DNA of 64,000 nucleotides from Trogon surrucura (taxonomy: Eukaryota; Chordata; Aves; Trogoniformes; Trogonidae): positions 9,057,501 to 9,121,500 of the forward strand of contig CM036629.1 in assembly GCA_020746105.1 (NCBI GenBank), given 5' to 3'. This document shows, in pieces, positions 53,771 to 64,000 of this stretch (position 1 is the first letter of the stretch; each line of letters begins with the position of its first letter). Below the pieces are notes generated by a model. The model was not told the origin of the DNA, did not search any database, and was given only the letters and a program-made list of their open reading frames with translations. A program made the position numbers and the translations under genes.

Positions 53771-56700
53771 CTTATAATAAAACATGTTTTATTTTATGTG
53801 AAGTAAGTCTAGTCAGTATTGGAAGAAGGGCAGCTAGAATTCTTATAAAATTCCTATTTTGCTGTGTATTTTGCTTAGTATAGTACTTGAATGCTAATTT
53901 ATTTGAAGTTTAAGGATGCTAGTTGGTAAATACATTCCCTTCCGTTAGATGCCATCATGACGTTGTGTTCTGAGACAAAACTGTTTAATTCTTGAGGGAA
54001 ACTCTTCAGACCTGCTGTTAGTTAAAGCATATACATGGTAGCAACAATGATGGCATCATAAAGCACTATCCTGGTAATAACTTTCAGGCATTAAGGCAAG
54101 TAAAAATGTGCCAGATTGTTTTTGAAGCATTAGATGCAAATTATCAACAGGAACATATTTCTGGACTCAACAGCTGAATGTGTGAATTAATTATGGACAC
54201 ATTAGGAAGTCAAAAATATTTTTTTAACTTTGATGTTTGCAAAGTGTATTCCAAGTAATTGCTCTTTTAATGCAGAAGCGAAGGTACAACCTTCATATAT
54301 TTACCCAGTGCTTGCTTCAATATCCAATTCTATGTGGACTTGCCTTAATTAACAATATGTACCAGGCTTTCATTTTGCAGTGGCTGGCTGTTGTGAAAGA
54401 CTAATTTTAGGAAAAAAAAAAAGCTAAGTGTACTTGTCTTAACCGCCGAACAACATACATGATGTTTCCATACACATGGAAAGAGTGGCCAGGGCTCTGG
54501 CCGGAGTCCTGCTGGTGCTGCTGAGGAGCCTTCGCCTGAGCGGAGCTTGCTGCTGGCTCGGGCTCGCGGGCAGAGCAGTTTGCTTCTGCCAGTAGATCCT
54601 CGTGTTGTTTTGTCTGACTCTAAGCCCTGGATTTCTATTTTTTGTGTTAATTATTTTTAGCATTAAGCACTTGTGCAAGTAGTTAAATAACATTGTAATG
54701 AGTATAGTGTGGGAAAGGCTAGAAATGTTTTGTTTTAAAAGCCACACTTTTAAACAGTGTTGTGGCACGCAAAGCCAAATTGCCATTGCTAACAGACAGA
54801 AGCAACTCCCTTTAGCATAAACAATATTGGCCCTTAGTATAATATATTACTTAATTGTCTTCTTACTTTGAAACTGGTTTCATAACATTACATTTTTACT
54901 GTCCTTTCCTTTCTAAGGCTGGAAAATTCATTACCCAAAATCTTAATAATTTTATCCTGGCGTACTGTGCAGATGTGGCCTCCTGCAATTGTTATCTATG
55001 CATATTTGTTCACACAAATTACTCTGTTTCATGAGAATATATTTTGTTTTGCTTGTTTATCTACCAGGAAGGAAATAACATTTCCCTTAATGTATTCATT
55101 CACGTATTCCTTTTGCATTTTTCATTTCATTTACAACTCGGTAATAGTAGTTCAGTTTTCACTGACATTTTTATAGCTGCTATGACAACATCCCTGTTTT
55201 GCATGATACATGCATAATCGGCGATGATCACAGTTTTACATTGCTTTCAGTCTTTCTTAACTGTGTTAAGATTCCTCACAGCCTCCAAACTCAATTTTCA
55301 TATGCAGTTGTGATTACACCTGTTTAAACATTTTCCTGCTAGTTTCATATTTATTCATAAAGGGAGCAGTTGATAAAACACCTTTTCTGCAATCAATCTG
55401 AGTTTTAAGTGTGATATTTCTTCAAAGTTCTCATTAGCAAGCACCTCAATCTATTCCCAGCCTTTCAACACTGGTTAGGCGGTGGGGCAAAAAGTGCCCT
55501 TTTCCAGTAAACTTTGCCCTGTTTGTCAGTGATTTCTCTGAATGTGTAACTTGTTCTTCATTTTTATTAATGCTCTTAACCTTGAAAACTGCTGTACATT
55601 GGTAGTTAAGAGTCTAGAGAGATACTTTCTGCCCGTTCCTCGGGTATTTTATACGCATGTGGCCATGTATCTCTAAGTTCCCAAACAAATTTCTGAGCCC
55701 CAGTTTGCTAATCCTGAATCTGGAAAAGAAAGCAAGTGCTCACTATATGAGGTTTGGGTTCTCCCTGCAGATGGCAAAATGACTCTACTCCTTCCCAGTG
55801 GAGAGGTCAGCACCCCTCTGTGTCCTACTTTTGAGGAAAAACCATCAGAATGTTTCTTGGGGGTGGAGAAGAGAGCAAGCCCTTCATCATTTCTAGCTGT
55901 AGTCTTCAGACTTCATATAAATAATGTTTTCAGGAAGTTATTCTTCTCCTCGTGTGAATTGTGGGACTAATGTCTGTATCGGTTCTGTCCTAAAATCTGG
56001 TTGTTGATGATTTCTTATTATCAGATGATGGTTTTATCTGGAGAAAGTAGATGTTACCCCTGTTTCTTCTTTATTCGCTACATGAATTTATTCATTTGGA
56101 AACATCAGATACCAGTACTAACTTCCCTGAGTGATGGAAAGCGTTGTGCCTTTTTGTGAAAAACAGCTGAAATACGAGAAGTGAATGAGGAGCAACGGAA
56201 TGTATGTTTAGTGAAGCTGGAAAAAAACATACTGGGTTAATTAGGAATTAACTTAGGCAGAGTTATGGAATACTCTGCTGGGAAACCTAGACAAGGTTCC
56301 AGACTGTTTCCAGTCATAGGAAAAAATGGAAAAAGAAAGAATACAGTATTAGTAAACTGTAGTTAAATGCCTTTCTGACTAATAAAATTCTGGATTTCAT
56401 TCTTTCTGAATATCTGGTTCAATATTTGACACTTTTGAGCATTGGACCTAATTTTTTTATTTTTCTTCTTTTCTATTATGGAACAACCCTCTGGTTTTGG
56501 ATCAGTAAGGGTCCTGACATACATATGCTAAACCATAACGCTAGTTACCAGAGAAAAATGGTTTGTCTACATGTTAGAGGTCCAGATTTGTTCCTCCTGT
56601 TACTTGGTTGACTTCAAAGAGAGACAGCTGGCCCGTTGCCTTTAATTATAGTTCAAACTAAATTGTATCCTTAACCTTGGGGAAGATTTAATCTGGTCGC

Positions 56701-57836
56701 CTAGAAAAAGAGATTACTAATTGACATGGCCCTTAGAAATTATTTCTATTTTTTCATAGCTGGCAAGCAAGTCAAATCAAACACAGCCCTCCCTGTATGC
56801 TCTGCCTGTTTTGGGTACTGGTACCTTTTTTTTTTTCCATTTGTGGAGGAAAAACTTTTCTACCCTGAGTTTCATTACAAGTGATGCCTGTGAAGGAAGC
56901 CCATGTAAATTATTTAAATGCTCCAACCTTCTTTCAGCGTTTCAAGGCTCCTGGCACAGATAAAGCCTTTGCACAAGTGATCTCTGTCATTTGCACCAGA
57001 TGTGCTTGCTTGCTTGCATAGCAAGCTTTTGTCACAAACACCTTTTTGTTCAATTTATTAGTACTTTTGACAGCTTTGGACCTTTGTAAGAATCAAAAGA
57101 CTTTTAATTGAATATTTTGACTTGTCAGATACACTGTGGTCCGTCAAAAAAATTAAATTTCTTTAATGGAAAGAAACCAACTTACCATTCTTGTGACAGT
57201 CAATAACCACTGTGTGATTGCACAGTAAGCTTGAGAGAGAAGACCTCAGGTTCTCCTTGTCAGACTTGCCTGCAGTAAAGGGCTGGCAAATCATGATTTT
57301 ATAAATCAAAAAAATTGTCTTGCCATAACTGAAAAAACCCAAAGAAATCATGTGTATGAATACCATGTTTTTCAGAAGACACAGCTCTGTAGCAGGCCAA
57401 AACATCTTACAGGTGATGGCATTTTCTGTAGTCGCCTTTGTCACCAACACACTCTCTCCTGCCTCTCCTCTGCTTCGTGTTCTGTGGTTTGTCCTGCTGG
57501 CACGGACGCAGGGACAGATGAGGGGAAGGAGGTGCTGACTCTGTGCGGCAGAGTTGAGCCTTTTTACCTCCTGCTTCCTGTAGGCACAGGCCAAAACCAT
57601 TTTGGTCTTCTTTTGCACCTCCTGAATCGGTGGAGAAGATGAATACAGACCGGTGGCGTTGCAGGTGGGAAGTACACAGCTCGCTTCTGACGCGTGTGAA
57701 TCGCTGCTTCAGTCCCTGGTAGCCTGCTTGAGATTTAATCCAGCCTCAGATGCCCATCACCCATCACCCGGTGGATGGTCGAGTGCCTCGAAAAATGACC
57801 CCATCTTTTGAACATTTGGCTTATAACCGTGTTTAG

Positions 57837-57895
57837 ATTTTATGATGACTGTATCTTATACTATATTTTATGATGACTGTATCTTATACTATATT
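57837..57895 (+). repeat. 28-bp tandem duplication (about two copies)
   Basis: A 28-bp unit beginning TATGATGACTGTATCTTATA occurs at 57841-57868 and again at 57869-57895 with no mismatch, and identity extends a few bases leftward to 57837. Perfect identity suggests a recent slippage or duplication. Confidence 0.9.
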
Positions 57896-60689
57896 CATGG
57901 GCCAGATTTTTAGCGTGGTTCAGGCTATGCAGATCCATTTGGTTTAGGTTTTGCTCCAGGTAGGGTTTGGGTGTTTTTAAAGGATCGACATCGGCTAGCA
58001 CCACTGGTATGTCCTCTGCTGTTATGTTTTGCACACATCAGCTATCACATATTATTGGGGTATGGACAAATATTTCTTAAACCCCATGACTGTGAATTAT
58101 ATCCAGGAATAAATATTGGCAACAAAAGTTAAATGATGAAACCTCATGCAATGAACTGTAACTGATTCAAGCTGGGCCGGATATAGATAGCTGAGGTTGA
58201 AGGGAAGAAAATATTCCAGTGACATTTTCTGCTTTTTAAACTTTCTGTTAAGAATTTCCCCTTTTTTCCCTTTTGTGGGGCAAAAAAAGTGTAGAACATT
58301 TTTTACCTTTTGAGTGTATATTTATTCTTAAAATCTGGGATTTGGGTGGGATGGGAAGGGAGGGCAAAGAAAGTAAAACAACCCTCTCTACCCCTTTAAA
58401 AACTGTTAATAGCTGTGCCATCACTTATAGAAAAACGTCAATGGAGAGAATTTCCTTTGGAGCCTAATTCTAATGTGCCAGAAGCTGAAATCAGCAATGT
58501 CTGTGATAAACCTGAATGATGAACTTCCTAGGGATGAGGAATTTAAATTATGAGATGTTAGTTGCTTGGTTATTTTACTTCATAAAATCTTCATGAAAAT
58601 CTGTAGGGGGAATGTTACATTTTTTAATCCAAGCCTTTTGGAGATACTCGTCCTTGGACTTAGTTCAACGTAGAAAAATATTAAAAGTACAATGGAAAAG
58701 CAACCTGTGATTTCTTTTTAAAAATTACTGTAATTCAAAAAAATAATGCACTGAAATTTAAATCTCTGCTCCTTATAAAATTTTCTTTTGTCTTTTTTTA
58801 AAAAGGAAGCACGTTATACTACCCTATAGTTATACAGAAGTCAGATGCTACAAAAATACTTAAAGTGTCTGAAAAGTTAAATACATTATTAAAGCATTAG
58901 TAAAAGTGAAATTAGGTTCTTTTCATGTCTTCACTGAAACTGGTAAGGATTTTTTTTCTGAAGTGTGCTACCATCCACTGTCAGAGCATCTAATACTCAG
59001 TACCCATCGTACTCTTTGGTTCTGGGAGAATCCCATGCATGTTTTCAGCTTTGGGTGCCAAAGAGTCCATGTAGAGTTGATGTGAGGAAAACTCACTATG
59101 TATTTTCTGAACAGCCTGTTTTGGAACAGAAACGTGGAGTTGCTTGTAAATGCTTCACTGCCAAGCAGCTCAGGATGGTGAAGGTTAGCAGTTCTGGAGT
59201 TCAGCACAGGCATGTCTTGTAAACTGTTAACTACCGTGTGGTTTGTGTTTTGTGCACTAGCAGTCCCTGCAATCTAAACATCAGTCTGCAGTTTTAAAGA
59301 AAATAGACTCTTGTCATGCAGGCTAGGAGGCCAGATTTGAAGTAACACAAAGGTGTTACCTCTACAACTATGACTTAATACTCTTTTATTATTAACACCT
59401 GAAAATACTGAGGTTTGTTTTGCCTTTCAGTGGAAATCCTATTAGGCTGTGAATGTACAAGTTGTAATTATATCTATCTAGCATCTTTAGTTCTGTTTGA
59501 ACATGACTTACTAGGAAAAGAACTCTAGAGACCCAAAATACTTGCATTAAACAGCTTAGTCAAAGAGTTCTCCCGTTTACTAAGGCTTAAGCTGGGGATG
59601 TGGCTGCCATTTGCAAGCTAGCAGTACAGTAAAAGCACATCGTTGTACACAACATTTGCTTTGGACAGCTGTATAAAAACGGCAACACACTGTGAAATCC
59701 ATTAACGGCAAAACATGTTAAATTCAGCAAAATGCATCTCATGTGGAACACTGAATAAGAAATTATAGTCTGAGTTTTACTAGCTGGTTATCAGAGTCTG
59801 TCTTGAATGAAGAAAATTGAATTTTTTCCATATGTTTGCCTGTAATAACAGTGAACGTTATACAGTGGGTTTCAAAACTAGCATGCACCTGTAAATTCTT
59901 GCCCCACAGACTTTTCTGCAAGGTTTTTGCAAATCTAATGTTAATACCTACATGCAAACTCAGGGGACGGTAGCTCTTACTGGTATGATGGGTCCCACTG
60001 GTGCTCACTAGCATTACTTGATTCAGGTGTAAGGTTTAGGGGATGTAGGACTAAGAGCTCAAACTGGGAACAGGCAGATCCTTCCCCTCTTGTCTCCCTG
60101 CTGGTGCCAGCAAGGACCGCAGTCTTGACAACCTAGAGTACGTCCTCTGACTCGTGTGGGATTGCCACGGGTGGATTTTGCTGTGTGCGTAGTAAGACTC
60201 TTCAGGGTTAATCAAACAGCCTTTGAAAATCCAAAAAACCCCTTGCAAAGTATTTTGCATTTCCACTGTTTGCACTGTTTAACTGTGAGATGTTGCTCAT
60301 CAAGATAGGATGCCATTAAGTATTCTGGTAGAGAAAGAAAAAATGAGTTTACTCTTGCCTGGTAGAAAATGAAACAGCTATGTTAACTTTAGCTCTAATC
60401 ATGAGATTAAAAGTCTAATGGGGAATAATATCATTTTCAGTCTTCAAAGCCAGCATCAGTGACCTTTGGAGAGTTTTAACTTTTAACAGCCTAATGATTT
60501 CTCTCCTAGAAGATGCAAAACCCAGTCTTTTGCTTGACAAGGAAATGGAAAGCGGACAGATAGAGGCAAGTGCAAGTAACTGTACGCCGGAGCAGGCTAC
60601 ATGATTTTTAGTCATATCAGTACGGCTCATGAGCAGTTGTTTTCAGGCTTTATTGTCTGAGCCACTGGCTGCTCTGAAGGGAGAAAATA

Positions 60690-60960
60690 AATCCAAGGAA
60701 GAGCCACCCAGGGCTGGGGGACAGCGTGTGGGCAGCCCCGCTCCTCCACCCAGCCGGCCCACGGTGGCGGCTCTTGGTGGCGGGGCTGAGGGTGCGCAGC
60801 GCTCGCCCCGAGTAGGTTTGCTGTCGTTCGGGGCTTGTTTCCTGTGTAAGAGCGCTGGAATTTCTTGTTTCAGTTCCTGTTTGCCGCATTTGCGAGCTCA
60901 GGCTGTTGCTCTTTTGCCAAGCTGGCAGCGCGCGGGGGTGACTTCCTGCGCAGGGAATGT
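60690..60960. other. GC-rich intronic patch
   Basis: About 270 bp of GC-rich, CpG-containing sequence lies in AT-rich intron. Frames on both strands (plus 60629-60976, minus 60650-61039) have no recognisable domain. Confidence 0.35.
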
Positions 60961-63900
60961 AAAAGCGATTCTCTGATTCTTCCTCTGCAGCCATTGGGAG
61001 ATAAAAGCCAGGACATCGGGGACTGCAAGAGGGAGCCAAATTATATTTATAATATTAAAGTGAGTGCATTTGTGGTTTTGCCATTCTCCAGGGTTTTTCA
61101 TAAGTAGAAAAACATGAATTAGCATTTTCCATTTCCATATATTGACTGGAAAAATAGCCTGCTCTCAATTAAGACCTATAGCTTTTGGGATGTATGCAAC
61201 AATTTTATAAAATATTTACAGCGAAATTTGCATTTTACATGGTATTACAGTTTTTCTTGTGTTTAGTAGAAAGGACTTAGGCCTAAGAGAGGAAATCCAT
61301 CCAGCGTACCAAAAGGGAAATCAATCTAAAATTAGATTGTTAGTATTCACAACAAGGAATGTCCAGCCCTGAGTGTTACCTTCGGTAATTATCGGAGGTC
61401 GCTTTCCCCCCCAGCCATTTGTTAGAGGTGCTGTAAGGACCAGGCTCCCTATGCAGAGCTATTGCTGTCTCTTTAAAGCTGCCTTTGGAAGCGATTGGAG
61501 CTTTGTGCTAGACAGATAAGTAGAACATTTTTTACCAAATGTAAATGCGCACTGTAAAGAACATAGCTATTTCCTGGATAATTTGCAGTTGTATATTTTA
61601 TGTTAATTTCACCGAAAATATTGCACCCCTGCCAGGTTTAGTAGAGGCTCACTGTGATATGAATAATTTCTAGCGAATCGTTTTTTTTTCTTCATTTAAG
61701 ATTTGGCACCTTTTTAAGATTTTAATAATAGCAACAAGGAGGAAGATTTAGAACAAGTGAAACATTAGAGCCAAAGAAATTCACATTGAGAGCTAATGTA
61801 AAATAGCAAGAATAATTACATGGAAAACAGTTTCCACAGATGTTTTTCCTTGTAATGTAATAACTATTTACTAAACTGTTTATTTTAGGCCCTTGGTTTA
61901 CAATAAAATATTTATACATGCTCTGCTGTAATAAAAAAAATATTGACAAAATACTATAGAGATTTTTAAGAGACAATTAGTATTTCCCTGTCTGGAAAGT
62001 GAACACAAGAGCAGCAGTGCCAGCCCTTGCCACGCTGGCTGAGAAGAGCTCTGGGTTACGGGCAGCGTCCCCTTTCGGGTACGTCAGCGTTCGCCTTGGC
62101 TAAGAGGGAGGCTCCGGACTCGCGGCAAAGCAGAAGGTAACTCGAACATGAAAGCTACCGCTCTAAAGACTGCGGAAATGTGCTTTTCCACTTCAGTGAG
62201 GAAAACTTTATTCCATTCCTGCCTGCTTTAGGAGCAGATTTCAAGTTCAAGATGCCAGAATCCTGAATCTTGCTCTTACAAGCCAGTGTGGTGCAGTGAC
62301 TTCTCCAAAGTACTGCCTGTGGCTATTGCTTTGTCCTGACCGAGCCACATCTGTCATACGCCTAATTCGTGAAGTTACACGCCCATGGAGAGCCTATGCT
62401 GTGTTCCATAGGGGATGGCTGCACCTATGCAGGTATGGCAGTGTCTCAGTGTACTGAAATAATAAATAAAGCAATACCGAAAGGTCTACAGATTCTATTT
62501 TCCACACATAATCTTAAAACTCTATTCTTCTATTAATGAATATATAGAAGCAAATTTATTTTTAGGTGTCTCTGGCCTTACCTTTTAAAATCTTGAGCAC
62601 AGGGTAATATCCCACAAGGAACTTCGGTCCCTTTGCCTGCCGGTTTCATAGTGAGCGATTTGTTTTTTTTTTCTTCAGAAGTTATTGTATGTCTTTTACT
62701 TAACACCAGACTGCTGGCACACAGCAACTTTAAAATGAGACCTTCAGGACAGAAAAGATACTTGTAATTTCATGGATACGGGCCCCACTGTCTGTTTGCA
62801 TTTGAGCACCATCGTATTAGAGGAGCCTGAAGTCTAAAGTGTGAGTAAAGACTGCTTGGCTGGATGTGAGCATCCAACGTTTGAGGAGCAAGAAGGTTTC
62901 AATATCTAGATCTGAATCCATATTTAGCTGTTCAGGCTCTACTTTAAAGTAGACAATTCCCCTGAGTTTCCATGCTAGCAAGTGGTGAGCTTTATCATAG
63001 CAGAGGAAACAGTGTAGCTGCCTTGTGAAATGATTTGAAAAATGAATTTAAATTGTGAATCTCTTTTCTTGGTGAAACTAGTAACACTCACCTGTTTAAA
63101 AATCAGCACTGTGATGGACTGCGCAGATTTTTGTCATGCTGGGTTATAACGTGCATGAGAAAAGAACAGGATAGAGCAGAAAACAGCAAGCATAAGAACT
63201 AAAACTGAACAAAAGAGGGAGCTAAGAAATCTAAAATGTTCAGTTTTAAGGCAGAATAATCATGGTAACCAGATGCCTTTTTTTGTAAACACTTTTTTCC
63301 ACAGTTGCCTCTTACGTAAAGGCTAATGCAGGCGAGAGGTTTGTGAGCCTTGTACCGTGCCTTGCAAAACCACCGTGTCCCTTTCCCATGGCTTGCCTTG
63401 TGGAATCTAGCCACAATGGCTTTTGATATTTAAAAATTGGCTCACCCCTACGAAAGTCTGGATAATTTAATATCAAACTTACAGTGTGAAAAATTGATTG
63501 TGTAATATGTGCAATATTTTCTGTAAATTACACTGAAGTTGGATTCTTGGCTTTTAGCCCTTTGCTACCTTCCTGACTGTGAAATGTTGATATATTTCAG
63601 AGTGCTGCCAGATTATACAATTATTTCAATGCAGCTTCTTTTGAGTCATCGGTAGGGTCCAAGGCTAGCATTAAGGAAAACAAAGGAATTTGTGCTTGGA
63701 AGCCAGCATTGCTTTGCACACACAATTTTATTTTTTTTTCAAGGACTATGTTATTGTGTAAGCTAATGATTTAGGTTTTAAGTTAAATTCTCAGGGGCAT
63801 GGACATCCAGAATAATCGAGGATGTGCTTTTAATACCGATCCTTGGTCTCTGGTGGAAAAACTGGACCGACTGCAGGGCTTGAGCCTTGGATTAACTTCT

Positions 63901-64000
63901 GCTTGGAAGAACTGTTGATTTCCTGGTGCTGAATATATTTGTAAATTGATACATGTTACCTACGTGTATATTAGTTCAAATGAAAGTAAATTGGCCAGTT

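Larger units (their letters stand above)
48288..64000 (+). other. ZNF423: Start of a downstream ZNF423 intron
   Basis: No downstream ZNF423 exon was found; the next should read EEGINHECKLC or similar. The intron is therefore at least 15.7 kb and continues past the window. It is AT-rich, with GC-rich patches at about 51.85-52.13, 52.54-52.83 and 60.69-60.96 kb, an old repeat copy at 53.69 kb and a 28-bp tandem duplication at 57.84 kb. A short exon could be missed by eye. Confidence 0.75.

Noticed and set aside
48288..64000. Search for the next ZNF423 exon (INHECKLC...) and for a neighbouring gene
   Set aside because: No matching Cys-His pattern or other protein family was found by eye; it is assumed to lie beyond the window.

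Overview
This is a vertebrate genomic window, most likely from a bird or close archosaur relative. It holds two internal coding exons of ZNF423 (OAZ/Ebfaz/Zfp423) on the + strand, embedded in very long introns. The gene call rests on reading the translated zinc-finger array, whose linkers and finger order follow vertebrate ZNF423 as I know it rather than its paralogue ZNF521. The bird/archosaur inference rests on sparse interspersed repeats, isolated GC-rich patches in AT-rich intron, a CR1-like LINE remnant and several old repeats of a kind I associate with reptile and bird genomes. The species cannot be named from this.

Layout. 1-38199 is intron upstream of the main exon. It contains GC-rich patches at about 0.6-0.95, 3.3-3.96, 9.9-10.4, 20.0-20.2, 24.3-25.1, 27.55-28.1 and 33.9-34.3 kb, and a pronounced CpG-island-like block at 36.11-36.83 kb, only 1.4 kb before the exon. 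38200-41423 is the giant exon encoding 26 zinc fingers. 41424-48202 is a 6.8-kb intron. 48203-48287 is an 85-bp exon encoding one more finger. 48288-64000 is the beginning of another long intron. The exon carrying the first finger and the terminal exon(s) carrying the last three fingers were not found and probably lie outside the window.

Function. ZNF423 is a nuclear multi-zinc-finger transcription cofactor. In the family, separate finger clusters bind BMP-response-element DNA (fingers 9-13), SMADs (about 14-19) and EBF factors (C-terminal fingers). It acts in BMP signalling, neurogenesis, cerebellar development and adipocyte commitment. The giant exon holds the DNA- and SMAD-binding clusters; most of the EBF-binding end is downstream of this window.

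The most interesting non-coding signals are these: the CpG island next to the giant exon, which could be an internal promoter for a protein starting at an internal Met (38274); a CpG-rich block at 613-950 that starts exactly after a strong 3' splice-site motif; an old DNA-transposon-like element with recognisable imperfect terminal inverted repeats at 11084-11208; and a cluster of TAATTA sites at 16427-16611. I found no convincing evidence for a wholly new gene system. Nearly all other open frames are chance frames in GC-rich or T-rich intron.
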